From assembly GCA_032622095.1 (NCBI GenBank), contig CP136065.1, positions 51,579,949-51,643,948 on the forward strand: 64,000 bases of DNA. Direction: 5' to 3'. This document shows positions 11,492 to 23,072 of the stretch, one piece after another; within the stretch, counting starts at the first letter, position 1; each line of letters begins with the position of its first letter. This DNA comes from Siphonodentalium dalli (Eukaryota; Mollusca; Scaphopoda; Gadilida; Siphonodentaliidae). Position numbers and translations under genes: made by a program. The notes beneath the pieces were generated by a model that worked only from the letters and a program-made list of their open reading frames with translations, had not been told where the DNA came from and ran no database searches.

Positions 11492-14400
11492 GATTAGCAG
11501 CCACACATAATATAATAATATCGTCATTAGCAGCCACACATAATATAATAATATCGTCATTATCAGTCACACATAATATAATAATATCGTTATTATCAGC
11601 CACACATAATATAATAACATCGTCATTAGCAGTCACACATAATATAATAATATCGCCATTAGCAGCCACATATAATATAATATCGGCATTAGCAGCCACA
11701 TATAATATAATAATATCGCCATTAGCAGCCACGTATAATATAATAATATCGCCATTAGCAGCCACATATAATATAATATCGCCATTATCAGCCACACATA
11801 ATATAATAACATCGCCATTAGCAGCCACATATAATATAATATCGTCATTAGCAGCCACACATAATATAATAATATCGCCATTAGCAGCCACACATAATAT
11901 AATAATATCGTTATTATCAGCCACACATAATATAATAATATCGTCATTAGCAGCCACACATAATATAATAATATCGCCATTAGCAGCCACACATAATATA
12001 ATAATATCGCCATTAGCAGCCACATATAATATAATATCGGCATTAGGAGCCACACATAATATAATAATATCGCCATTAGCAGCCACATATAATATAATAT
12101 CGGCATTAGGAGCCACACATAATATAATAATATCGCCATTAGCAGCCACACATAATATAATAATATCGCCATTAGCAGCCACAAATAATATAATAATATC
12201 GCCATTAGCAGCCACACATAATATAATATCGTTATTATCAGCCACACATAATATAATAATATCGTCATTAGCAGCCAGACATAATATAATAATATCGCCA
12301 TTAACAGCCACAGATACTATAATAATATCGCCATTAGCAGCCACACATAATATAATATCGTTATTATCAGCCACACATAATATAATAATATCGTCATTAG
12401 CAGCCAGACATAATATAATAATATCGCCATTAACAGCCACAGATACTATAATAATATCGCCATTAGCAGCCACACATAATATAATATCGTTATTATCAGC
12501 CACACATAATATAATAATATCGTCATTAGCAGCCACACATAATATAATAATATCGCCATTAGCAGCCACACATAATATAATAATATCGCCATTAGCAGCC
12601 ACATATAATATAATATCGGCATTAGGAGCCACACATAATATAATAATATTGCCATTAGCAGCCACATATAATATAATATCGGCATTAGGAGCCACACATA
12701 ATATAATAATATCGTCATTAGCAGCCAGACATAATATAATAATATCGCCATTAGCAGCCACAAATAATATAATAATATCGCCATTAGCAGCCACACATAA
12801 TATAATAACATAGTCATTAGCAGCCACACACAGTATATAATATCGTCATTAGCATCCAGACATAATATAATAATATCGTCATTAGCAGCCACATATACTA
12901 TAATAGTATCGCCATTAGCAGCCAGACATAATATAATAATATCGCCATTAACAGCCACAGATACTATAATAATATCGCCATTAGCAGCCACACATAATAT
13001 AATATCGCCATTAGCAGCCACACATAATATAATAATATCATCATTAGCAGCCAGACATAATATAATAATATCGCCATTAACATCCACACATAATATAATA
13101 ATATCGTCATTAGCAGCCACACATAATATAATAATATCGTCATTAGCAGCCACACATAATATAATATCGTCATTAGCAGCCACACATAATATAATAATAT
13201 CGCCATTAGCAGCCACACATAATATAATATCGTCATTAGCAGCAACACATAATATAATAATATCGCCATTAGCAGCCAGACATAATATAATAACATAGTC
13301 ATTAGCAGCCACACATAATATAATAATATCGTCATTAGCAGCCACACATAATATAATAACATAGTCATTAGCAGCCACACATAATATAATAATATCGTCA
13401 TTAGCAGCCACACATAATATAATATCGTCATTAGCAGCCAGACATAATATAATAACATAGTCATTAGCAGCCACACATAATATAATAATATCGTCATTAG
13501 CAGCCACACATAATATAATATCGTCATTAGCAGCCACACATAATATAATAATATCATCATTAGCAGCCAGACATAATATAATAATATCGCCATTAGCAGC
13601 CACACATAATATAATAATATCGTCATTAGCAGCCACACATAATATAATAACACCGCCATTAGCAGCCACACATAATATAATAATATCGCCATTAGCAGCC
13701 ACACATAATATAATAACATCGCCATTAGCAGCCACACATAATATAATATCGTCATTAGCAGCCACACATAATATAATATCGTCATTAGCAGCCACACATA
13801 ATATAATAATATCGTCATTAGCAGCCACACATAATATAATAATATCGCCATTAGCAGCCACACATAATATAATATCGTTATTATCAGCCACACATAATAT
13901 AATAATATCGTCATTAGCAGCCACACATAATATAATAACATCGCCATTAGCAGCCACACATAATATAATATCGTCATTAGCAGCCACACATAATATAATA
14001 TCGTCATTAGCAGCCACACATAATATAATAATATCGTCATTAACAGCCACACATAATATAATAATATCATCATTAGCAGCCACACATAATATAATAATAT
14101 CGTCATTATCAGTCACACATAATATAATAATATCATCATTAGCAGCCAGACATAATATAATAATATCGCCATTAGCAGCCACACATAATATAATAATATC
14201 GTCATTATCAGTCACACATAATATAATAATATCATCATTAGCAGCCAGACATAATATAATAATATCGCCATTAGCAGCCACACATAATATAATAATATCG
14301 CCATTAGCAGCCACACATAATATAATAATATCGCCATTAGCAGCCACACATAATATAATATCGCCATTAGCAGCCACACATAATATAATATCGTCATTAG

Positions 14401-14940
14401 CAGCCACACATAATATAATAATATCATCATTAACAGCCACACATAATATAATAATATCGCCATTAGCAGCCACACATAATATAATAATATCGCCATTAAC
14501 AGCCACACATACTATAATAATATCGCCATTAGCAGCCACACATACCATAATAATATCGTCATTAGCAGCCACACATAATATAATAATATCGCCATTAACA
14601 GCCACACATAATGTAATAATATCGCCATTAGCAGCCACACATAATATAATATCGTCATTAGGAGCCACACATAATATAATAATATCGTCATTATCAGCCA
14701 CACATAATATAATTATATCGTCATTATCAGTCACACATAATATAATAATATCGTTATTATCAGCCACACATAATATAATAATATCACCATTAGCAGCCAC
14801 ACATAATATAATAATATCACCATTAACAGCAACACATTATATAATAATATTGGCATTAGCAGCCACACATAATATAATAATATTGCCATAAGCAGCCACA
14901 CATAATATAATAATATCGTCATTAGCAACCAGACATAATA
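11492..14940. repeat. Minisatellite of mixed 33-bp and 30-bp units, ~108 copies
   Basis: The unit reads AGCAGCCACACATAATATAA then TAATATCGTCATT (33 bases); the short form drops one TAA or ATA triplet (30 bases). Variable sites include TCGTCATT/TCGCCATT/TCGTTATT and GCAGCC/GGAGCC. Both lengths are multiples of three, so minus-strand frames stay open for hundreds of codons (11457-12827 and 12446-14800) as 11- or 10-residue repeats around AANDDIIILCV. Higher-order structure is visible: a four-unit block near 12271 repeats at 12400, a 129-base step. The open frames follow from the period and are not evidence of a protein. Confidence 0.95.
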
Positions 14941-14954
14941 CGGCGAAACTGATC

Positions 14955-15125
14955 ACCAGGGATGTTCAATTACTAACCCAGGGTATTAATTACAATTACT
15001 TTAAAAAATATCAATTACAAGACAATTATACAATTACATCCAAATACAAAGTAATGAATTACAAGTACAATTACATGACAATGTAATTAATTACTTTTCA
15101 ATTACTTTAATGGTACTTTCACAAA
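14955..15125. repeat. AATTAC-rich simple repeat
   Basis: Imperfect repeats of AATTAC and its variants just beyond the minisatellite (for example CAATTACAAGACAATTATAC). Low-complexity sequence without coding potential. Confidence 0.55.
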
Positions 15126-15289
15126 TCTGGCCGCAGAGAACATACCATAACTTACTGCTTTATTATAAACATATGTGACTACATGGATACGACACGCATG
15201 CAAAACAAAAATCAAAATCAACCACGATATTTACCAGACAACCTGTGTTGGTGGAGTGAAAGTTGATCGTTGGTCACAAAAGTTACTAC

Positions 15290-15480
15290 GATCTTTATTA
15301 TCTACCTCTTTTTCAAGAGCGGCGGAATAACAGACGTTCTTTATAAGATACGATCATTGGAATTTTTACTAGGTTGACAACTTAAGTTTGTCAAATTTCC
15401 TCATTTGAAATTTCTGTTAGTCAATATCTGGCCATCAAGACATTATAATTATGGGTTCAGTGGTCCGATGTAATTATGTT
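15290..15480 (+). repeat. Right flank repeat of the 33/30-bp minisatellite
   Basis: Diverged direct copy of 11300-11491: CGATCTTTATTATCTACC, CATTGGAATTTTTAC, CTCATTTGAAATT, CAATATCTGGCCATCAAGAC and GGTCCGATGTAATTATGTT. It ends at the point corresponding to where the array begins on the left. Confidence 0.6.
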
Positions 15481-15826
15481 ATGGTATAGAAAACGTATAT
15501 GTCGGTACAGATAGTGTATATATAGTCCATTCGTTTGCACTAAAAATGACAAATAACGTTTTAGGTAATCTCTAAAAGTTTTTGTCTGAGTTTTCAGGCA
15601 TTCCTAAAATAACCATGGAATCTATCAATACCCTGATGTAATAAGGAAATATATGGTTTCCCTAAAAACAAATCAGTGAATATATAAATTCCATAAATTT
15701 AGAGATTCCCGGTATATATCATACATATATGACAACGTATTCGGCTGCTTTGATCACTTGGGCGCGTGGCCCAGAATAGGGTAATAATGTTATTTTAGGT
15801 AATAGGGTTACTTTATTGTTATGGTT

Positions 15827-15928
15827 GTGAACATACACGTTACTGACGCATTGCCTGGTGCAGTCTGGCGTAACCGAGTGAACATACACGTTACTAACGC
15901 ACTGCCTGGTGTAGTCTGGCGTAACCGA
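15827..15928 (+). repeat. Two tandem copies of a 51-bp unit
   Basis: GTGAACATACACGTTACTGA and the following bases up to GGCGTAACCGA occur twice in direct succession, at 15827 and 15878, with only a few mismatches. Confidence 0.85.
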
Positions 15929-16221
15929 TTATGGTTCACTGACAGTTGCTATAGTAGTTAATTCGCCAGACAATATGATATTTAAACATTCCCATCGATT
16001 TACGTCCAGATAATAGAATCAATTATATAGGAATCCGACGATATAGTGCCAATTACTGATGAGTAGTTAATCGAATCAGGATATGAATAACTCAATTAAA
16101 TCGCGCCATACCATAACCATTATACCCGAAGAAAAAGTCATGTAGCATTGTTATCAGTAAATTCCCATTATACTTCTTTCTGAATATTTTATATGAAGCA
16201 TATTTCCCTGCAATAGATGAT

Positions 16222-16234
16222 ATTACATTCTAAA
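16222..16234 (+). repeat. Left target-site duplication of ORF1-only LINE copy A
   Basis: ATTACATTCTAAA here matches ATTACATTATAAA at 19685-19697 with one mismatch, and both lie at the element's ends. Confidence 0.65.
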
Positions 16235-16839
16235 CCCCCGTCTGGGCCCGGGGTAGAATGGGCCTACCGCCCCACTGCGAGGGGTAAAAATCCCCTATTG
16301 TGGCACCCTGTTTGCCGTGGCGTGCATCCCATGAGGCGTGGTGTAGGAGTCCTGCATGTACCAACACGGCCGTATCACGCGAGGCATCGACCTGCGGATA
16401 CGACTTAGATCACGGTTCTCTTTGGTCCTCCATCTCGTCAAGACGGGTGGTTGAGTTGAGCCGGCTCAATCAATCGGCTAGTCACGCCTCTCCACAGTGT
16501 TTCAGATTCAATTTTTGTTATGTTGTCTGATGTTTGAAGTATTGTTTTCTGTTTTTTTTGTCACGTATGCTGTTTCTGTTCTCTCCTGTCTCTTTTGTGT
16601 TCGTCCTGATGATTTTGGAGTGTTGAATCCTGTATTGTTCATCTCTGTCTCACTGGAGAGGTACCGTCCGTCTCATTGGAGAGCCTGCTATAAACAATGG
16701 CTAAATGGGTCACCGCTTCAGCTATGACCGGTCTTGGCCCGACCAGAATTCGAAGAGTATTCCACGGCGGCTACTGGGCTAGTTGCCGAATTTTTGCTTT
16801 TCGTATGGCAACTAAAAAAAAAATGTGAAACGACCTTCT

Positions 16840-17505
16840 ATCTTTGTCATTGATAAAACGCTACAAAGCATTGCTGGACAATTGAAATCTGTTAAACCAA
16901 TCAGGACTGGGCCAACAAGTGGCTCTCTCTTGATTGAATGATCAAAGAATGTTCAATCTGATGCTCTGTTGCAGTTAGCAACTATTGCACAAACACTAGT
17001 GTTCGTTACTCATCACAAGACATTGAATAGTAGCAGAGCTGTGTTGTGTACCCGCGATATAGCTGATTGTTCTGAATCAGAAATATTGGCGGATTTGGCA
17101 CCACAGTGAGTTACAGAAGTCCGTAGATTTACAAAAACAGTTGATGGACTTCGAGTCCCTCCTAGTTATTTTCTGACCTTCAATCGGTACGAATATCCAC
17201 CGACATTGAAGGTTGGGCACACGAAGGTAGATGTAAGTACCTATGTTCCAAATCCAATACGATGTTTTAAATGCCAGGGCTATGTCCATGGCCAAGACCA
17301 TTGTAAAAGTAAAGAAACCATTTGTGCACGCTGTACTTTTTCTGGTCATGATTATAAGGATTGTACAAATCCTAAAAAAGGTTCGAACTGTCAAGGTTCA
17401 CATAATGCAATGGATCGTTCATGTCCCATGCGGGACTATGCATTCAAGATACAAAGATGTAAGGCTGAGAAACATTTATCGTATTTTGATGCTAAGAAAA
17501 TAGTT
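16840..17505 (+). pseudogene. Gag-like LINE ORF1 with CCHC zinc knuckles (broken)
   Basis: The reading frame gives a Gag-like nucleic-acid-binding protein of the jockey/CR1 ORF1 type: a front segment with FVIDKTLQSIAGQLKSVKPI, a middle segment with YVPNPIRCFKCQGY, then two perfect CX2CX4HX4C knuckles (from 17266 and 17320). A third knuckle has lost its first cysteine (GSNC; copy C keeps CSNC). Such proteins bind the element RNA. The frame has two stops: TGA in LLIE*SKN (private to this copy) and TGA in LAPQ*VTE (shared with copy B). It is then cut by the L1-like insertion; its last codons resume at 19042 (SGRPSITQI). Confidence 0.8.
17380..17505 (+). repeat. 126-bp target-site duplication, left copy
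   Basis: Identical over all 126 bases to 18916-19041. The sequence is ORF1 coding sequence of LINE copy A, so the duplication was made by insertion of the L1-like element between the two copies. Confidence 0.93.
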
Positions 17506-18915
17506 GTTTTTTTTTTTTTTTTAAATGTTTATTGAAGAAACAATCACATTGAGGAATGTCAAATACAGAATGTTCAATAGCATTGATAAGTGTATACAGA
17601 TATGGCATTCCTCGCGTTCACACATATCTCTTTCTTACTGCACGCACTCGCCTGGCTCACAGCATTCGCACACCAGTGGTATAAAGTTATACAATACATA
17701 AATATATGCATATGCTTAGTATATATATAGTAAATGTATTATAAATATGTCGGATGTTTCGGATGGACTCAACTCTCAACATAGAGGCTATCGTGGAGAT
17801 GGTGGTAGATAGTATATGTTTTAACTGACTGCGTGATAATCGATAGGAGTCTCAAATATTAAAGTAACTTTGTCGAAATTTTTATTAAGTCGCCTGTTTG
17901 TTTAAAGCTTTTTCTATAAGGAACCAGTTTTTCAAGAATTCTGAAAGTTTCGATTGACATCGTGCTGTATATTTTTCGCAATCGTATCTATATGCCAACT
18001 CTTTGAGGAAAACATTAACAGACAAAGTGATTGGTTTAAATTTAGACCGATATATATATTGTTTAATTAGGAGCCAGAGCAAGTTTGTAGTATAGTTTTT
18101 ACTAATGGGTGGTGTGCCAAGAATCATCGTCATATTTGTGGGATAAAGATTTATATAATTATTTTTACCCCAATTACAGATATCTCTAATAAATGCCTGC
18201 ACATGACAACAATCCCAAAAAATGTGGTTGATATCTTCCTTTTCACTTTTACACCTATCACATTTGCCATCTTGTCTTATATTAGAAATGTGTAGAAAGT
18301 TATTAGTTGATAATATTCTAGAATTTATTCGGAATTGTAGCCATTGTAGCTTGGTGTCAGGCGTCGTGAGAAAGGGTAGTTTATCATATGTAAATAATGT
18401 ACTTCCCATATCAGGAAACTGTGATTGCCATTTTGTGCGCGCTTTAGTCATAATTTGAGAATCGTTCAAAGTTTTGTAAAAATCTTGTCCTCCCCGCGAA
18501 TTTTTAAGCAAAGTGATGAAGTTAGTGGGTAGAGTGGGGTAAGAAACTCGAGTTATCTGTTGGCCAAGCTTTTTTGCTGTTGATTTTATTTGCTGCTGTA
18601 TAGTGTTTACAGTGATGAAGTCTGTGCGTATATTAAATGTCTTATGTATGGCTTCTTGTGAAAGAAAAGAACCTTTACTATCTAGCATATCATTTATATA
18701 CATAATCCCTTTTTCGCGCCAAGAAGTGAAGTTTATTACCTTTCCATATTGTTTTATATTTGAATTATTCCACAGCGTACATGTGGATATATTGCAATTG
18801 TTCACATTTTGTTGTAAAAATTTGACAAATGATAACAAAACGTCATGCCAGAATGGATTTGTGAATTTCTTTGCCTGTTTCTCTAAATAGCCATGCTCAT
18901 ATGTAAGGAACATGG
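17506..18915 (-). mobile_element. 5'-truncated L1/Tx1-like LINE inserted in LINE copy A
   Basis: Read on the minus strand: the tail of a LINE ORF2 (stop at 17885), a 3' UTR, an AATAAA signal about ten bases before the end, and a 16-base poly(A) at 17522-17507. It is bounded exactly by the two 126-bp target copies. The 5' end is truncated inside ORF2, as usual for target-primed reverse transcription. The perfect duplication implies a very recent insertion, much younger than its decayed host LINE. Confidence 0.92.
17885..18915 (-). pseudogene. C-terminal part of L1-like ORF2 (zf-RVT region)
   Basis: An open frame of about 343 codons without breaks. It has the post-RT region of L1/Tx1-type ORF2: WREKGIMYINDMLDSKG, KLQWLQFRINSRILSTN, then the zinc-binding motif CDRCKSEKEDINHIFWDC (CX2C...HX4-5C, the zf-RVT pattern), and a C-terminal tail ending KALNKQAT. 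The endonuclease and RT are absent because of 5' truncation. The first 22 residues of the long ORF (M at 18979) are read from the duplicated target and are not part of the element. It cannot encode a working retrotransposase. Confidence 0.85.
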
Positions 18916-19041
18916 GGTTCGAACTGTCAAGGTTCACATAATGCAATGGATCGTTCATGTCCCATGCGGGACTATGCATTCAAGATACAAAGATGTAAGG
19001 CTGAGAAACATTTATCGTATTTTGATGCTAAGAAAATAGTT
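18916..19041 (+). repeat. 126-bp target-site duplication, right copy
   Basis: Second identical copy of the ORF1 segment at 17380-17505; beyond it the ORF1 frame continues as SGRPSITQI. Confidence 0.93.
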
Positions 19042-19065
19042 AGTGGCAGACCATCAATTACTCAA

Positions 19066-19374
19066 ATCATGGATATCATTGGAACCGGCTCCTTGACCAC
19101 ATTGTGATAGTTACAGTTATGCCCTGTGTCAATGCATTCTCTTATATATGCGAGTCGACTATATGTCGCCTCGCATATATAAGAGAATGCATTGGCCTAA
19201 AAAATAATTTTTTTTAACACTTTTTACCATTTTTTCTTACATTCTTTAACAATTTTATAATTGTTAATGTGTTAAGCCAATGCATTCTCTTATATATGCG
19301 AGGCGACCTATGGTCGACTCGCATATATAAGAGAATGCATTGGCACAGGGCCCTTCTGTTGGGTAAAGGGTTAA
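19066..19374. mobile_element. M1-type TTAA MITE, copy 2 (5' truncated)
   Basis: From GGATATCATTGGAACCGGCT to TGTTGGGTAAAGGGTTAA it matches 35265-35489. The first ~95 bases of the full copy, including the left TIR, are missing at the junction with LINE copy A. It contains several copies of the core AATGCATTCTCTTATATATG in both orientations. Confidence 0.75.
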
Positions 19375-19684
19375 ATTAAATTATTTATTCCTGCTGATTA
19401 ATTGTATGCAGGTTTTATATTTTGGCTGTTCTCAAAGCAGCGTTGCTGTGTTTTCTGATATTCTGTTTTATGGGTTTGCACATTGGTCAGTTTCTTAATG
19501 GTTCTGACCACAATCGAGCAGTCTCTCTCTGATTTGGGTTTTTATTTGTATATATTTAGTTTCAGTTTAATCTAATTCACGGTTACGTATATACACAGTT
19601 GCTTCGCTTGATTCTGATTCAGTTTATCTCAGTCGTGATGTGGCCTAACGGCTAAAACGAGTAAAATCCTAGCTAAACAAACAA
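19375..19684 (+). repeat. 3' region of ORF1-only LINE copy A
   Basis: Matches the 3' ends of copies B (28530-28810) and C: TTTGCACATTGGTCAGTTTC, ACAGTTGCTTCGCTTGATTC, AGTCGTGATGTGGCCTAACG and GCTAAAACGAG. It shows that the element reaches its 3' end without any RT sequence. Confidence 0.7.
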
Positions 19685-19697
19685 ATTACATTATAAA

Positions 19698-20289
19698 ATA
19701 ATTGCGTGTATGTAAAATGAGTAGCATTTATATTAGTGTCGCGCTAATGTTTATATTGTATACTTTTTAGAAGAAGCAAGCTACTATGATTGTATTAACC
19801 TATCCAGTTTGGAGGGAGTTTTAAGACTGTATTCCATTTGTTTTATCCAGCCGGAAGTAGACAAGATGAGAGGGTACCGATGTGGTGGAAAACGGCATGA
19901 GAATCAGCCCTAGCCTTCAAAATGAAAATCGCTAAATAACCCATAATGTTAACTCTGACCTTCCTGGGCATATCTGCTGCGTCACATGAAGCAGTAAAAC
20001 ATAAAGGCAAGTGGATTGGATGATCTGGGAACATACAACGGCTGTTTGTGGGAGATTTGGTGAAAGAAAAACATGCATCAAACTCCTCGAAAATATGATT
20101 TTTGCTTATGACGGCAGCCATCTTGGATTTGGAGATCAGGTGACATTAAACAATTGGAATTATTTAGCACAACTCATCCCGATGTTGAAAATATACATGC
20201 CTTGCCTCTACTCAAAATATCCAAGGAACGAGTTTTTGAACAGTTGCCCACACACCATATACCGAGTAACAATGACAGAACCTTCAACC
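19698..20289. other. No recognisable feature
   Basis: Two overlapping short ORFs on opposite strands (19843-20121 and 20011-20319) share this stretch; neither matches a known family. Treated as non-coding. Confidence 0.35.
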
Positions 20290-20500
20290 TTTTATTCCCT
20301 AGATACCCATTGCAAGTAGTTCTCTTAGGAAATGTTCAGATACTAGTTTCAACAAACAATCATATGCCATTTCTTGTATTTATTATCTGAATATTTCCCA
20401 ATAATGAACAGGAATTCACCTGTACTTGTATTATACGTCTGTCGTCTGCTAATATTTTTCGAACATCCCTCCGATGAATAATAGAACATTCCAAAGTATA
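20290..20500 (+). mobile_element. R1 MITE copy (diverged)
   Basis: CAACCTTTTATTCCCTAGATACCCATTG, split here as CAACCTTTTATTCCCTAG and ATACCCATTG, then GGAAATGTTCAGATACTAG, GTCTGTCGTCTGC and CATCCCTCCGATGAATAATA. Closest to the copy at 23635, with which it shares the ATACTAGTTTCAACAAAC block. Confidence 0.6.
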
Positions 20501-20598
20501 TTTTTATTTAGCAACGAAAGGGTGAAGATACCTCAGGTAATTATGTTTTTGTAGGAGAAGTACATGTGGTCACGGCCATTTTATCGCGGATTACAAGA

Positions 20599-20810
20599 TT
20601 AACCCTTCCGTGACGGGAGCTTCCTGAAATTTTGTGAAAACCATGTGCCAATGCATTCTCTTATATATGAATGTTTCACATAGGGAGCCTCGCAAACATA
20701 AACTAATAATTTTTCGTAACAAGATTTACCTCGACCTTGTAAGCCAGTGCATTCTCGTATATAGGATATTTAGTGCTGCAGCAGCGCAGCTTCCACCATG
20801 AAAGGGTTAA
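20599..20810. mobile_element. M1-type TTAA MITE, copy 3
   Basis: Left end TTAACCCTTCCGTGACGGGA, right end CACCATGAAAGGGTTAA with an inner GCAGCTTCC/GGGAGCTTCC match. The core GCCAATGCATTCTCTTATAT is present. Flanked by TTAA on both sides. Confidence 0.75.
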
Positions 20811-21345
20811 GAGGAAACTAGACCTATACGATGCACCAAGTCTCTGAGTCCATGTGGCTCAACATAATCGCACTAGGAATATTAAAATGAGCGACCGAGA
20901 TCCATTCTAACGCATAACGAAATTCCGTCTCAGGAGATCCAAATTAAATTCCAAATGAATATTTCAGTGTTTGTCATATTATACTCTAGAATAAGTTCAT
21001 TGATGTGTGAATCTCAGACGTAAATTTGCGATATCTCACGAGCTAATAAGATTAAAAATCGAAGATTGCAAGTCATGATTATATTTGCTCCAAGAAACTC
21101 GATCAGCTGCGCCTAAACGCTTTCGGGGATAGGTCTTAGGTGCAAGAATCCTTGGCATACATCAGGCTTAATAACCCATACATTCTTGAACGATTGTATG
21201 CTTGCAGTATAAAATAAATCGGGATTGGGCTATCCTTAATTTAGCAGAGATGTTCGGAAAATTTAAGTATACGACACGCCATAAGCGGATTATCTGTCAA
21301 TTCATTCGTAATGGTGTTCGGATAGTACGTCCACAAACAGTGTAC
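20811..21345 (+). repeat. Duplicated segment, copy 1
   Basis: The run from GAGGAAACTAGACCTATACG to CCACAAACAGTGTACTTAC is repeated at 24537-24900. The first ~290 bases are nearly identical; the second copy then lacks internal stretches. Each copy follows an M1 MITE, so a larger unit including the MITE was duplicated. No ORF is conserved in it. Confidence 0.8.
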
Positions 21346-21699
21346 TTACTTTGTTACATGTAGCTGAACAACCCCTACAAACGGACGATTGTAGATGAGT
21401 TAACTACCCACCAAAGGCTATCTGGATACTACAGGTTAAATGGTATATTCGGTGCGTCTAACATTCTAAAGCTAAAATACAAGCGGCGAATTGCATAAAG
21501 CTTGGTATATTATATATACCTTTATTTCACTCGTATTCCAGAGAGCTTACATTTTCAGACAATAAACAAGAACACAATACAAAGGAATTTCATATTTACA
21601 AAAATATTTACATAGCCTGTCCGCGATACAACAATCCTGTTTGGTGATTGGTCAACTGCCAACTGGGTCACCCGATTTACATCCAGCGGTTATAAATTT

Positions 21700-22690
21700 T
21701 TATCGCATATTCCGAATGGGAAGAGTGATTCGGACCGGATTGTACCGCTTAGTATTTTTTTTTAGCCCCAGCCGTTACCGATGTAAAAAAAATCACATAT
21801 TTCCCCCTCCAAATTCTAACGGGCTAATGAAAGAGCGAGGTAATGCAGTAGCTGGTACGGTACGTCGGTATGCTGTATGTACGCAACCAACGCTCTATTC
21901 TAAAATCAACCTGCCCAACGGAGAATGCGCGTCGAGGTGTGTTGAGACTTTTGGAAAATTTCACGGAAAATCGTTAAGGGAACAATTTGGCAAAATTGAA
22001 ACATCGAGATAAAAATTTGTTGACGAGTGCATCTGATGGGTAGTGTCCACACGCAGGTTTATAGCGATTTTCGAATATTATGAGCGAATGGTTTACTCGT
22101 GACAGTGCTATATAACGTAAATACGTATATGTAAGTAGTGTATTACTAACTTATTTTTGCCCCAAATCCAAACGGGCCACGGAAGGAGCGAGTTTATTGC
22201 AGGAACACGTACTTCGGTAAACTGTGGGTACGTCACCAAAATTTGACCACTCTGCTATAAATGAAACCTGCCCGACAGAGATCTGGCGTCGGGTGGGTTC
22301 AGACTTGGCAAATTCCACCGAAAATCAAAAGGGCTTCAAAAATCAAACATTGAGATAAAAACGTTTCGACGAGTGGATGTGGTTGGTAGCTCTAATTCAA
22401 ACCCTCTAGTATTGACGTCAAATACACACGGGCTAATGAAGGAGAAAGGCTAATGAATGAGCAGGTACATCGGTATACCTTAGGTACGCACAAAGGTACA
22501 CCGCTCTACTATGAAAGTAACCTGCCCAAACGGAGAGCGCACATACGCCCCAGGTGGGTCAAGGCTTTTGGCAAATTCCACCGAAACTCGTAAAGGGAAA
22601 ACAATTGGAAACAAAGCGAATCTCGATTTTTTATATTTTGACCACTGCATGTGTTTGGTAGTATCTACGGAAACATTATTGCGATTTTCA
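21700..22690 (+). repeat. R5: three degenerate units of ~330 bp
   Basis: Units begin near 21770, 22150 and 22415. Each has in order a CAAATNCNAACGGGC block, GGAGCGAG, a GTACGTC/GGTAC block, CTCTACTATGAAA-like, AACCTGCCC, GGTGGGTTCAGACTT-like, GGCAAATTCCACCGAAA and GAGATAAAAA with CGACGAGTG. A fourth copy lies inverted at 55250-55500. The 123- and 62-codon ORFs here are not conserved between units. Confidence 0.7.
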
Positions 22691-23072
22691 AAGTGTTAGA
22701 GCGGCGAATAAGCACTCAGCTAGCGTTATCGATTGTGATAGAGTTATCTCTCTATAGGACGTAAACGACTCTTTGTAGCGATGATGTCCTGAAATACATA
22801 TATTATTAATTAACAAATTAAGCGGTCTTTTCTCCGTCAATAAAACAACTAAAAGATACTGATTCCGAAACTGAAAGAATTTTCCATAAAATGCGAAATA
22901 ACAGAGGTATGGTACATTAATACGCGTTATACCATCTTGATCTACATGTAGATTACGATATAATCAGACACGCCAAATTTCGTGACCGTTGAGCAGGATT
23001 TGGACGTCATGGCATGAGGAGGGATTGTAATTATCCCTAAAATGTATCTAATCGAAATGAACGATTGATTGG
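22691..23072. other. No recognisable feature
   Basis: AT-rich spacer without ORFs or clear repeats. Confidence 0.4.

Larger units (their letters stand above)
16235..19684 (+). mobile_element. ORF1-only (HAL1-like) LINE, copy A, with nested insertions
   Basis: Starts CCCCCGTCTGGGCCCGGGGT, the same leader as copy B at 27048, and ends with a 3' region shared with copies B, C and the fragment at 54263 (CAGTTGCTTCGCTTGATTCT, then GGCTAAAACGAG). Between leader and tail there is only a Gag-like ORF1. Removing the L1-like insertion with its duplicated target (17506-19041) and the MITE piece (to 19374) leaves about 1.6 kb with no endonuclease or reverse transcriptase. A 13-bp imperfect TSD flanks it. 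That the family is non-autonomous and moved by a partner LINE is inference; loss of a pol region from each copy is the alternative. Confidence 0.75.

Noticed and set aside
11457-14800. Very long minus-strand ORFs (456 and 784 codons) encoding AANDDIIILCV-type repeats
   Set aside because: They arise because the minisatellite units are 33 or 30 bases and lack a stop in two frames. Several frames are open at once, and there is no non-repeat domain or flanking exon signal.
18916-18979. Start codon of the L1-like ORF at 18979
   Set aside because: This part is the duplicated target (host LINE) sequence; the element itself begins at 18915, so the ATG is accidental.
21641-22012. 123-codon ORF as a gene
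   Set aside because: It lies in the R5 repeat, and the corresponding frame is not open in the other R5 units.
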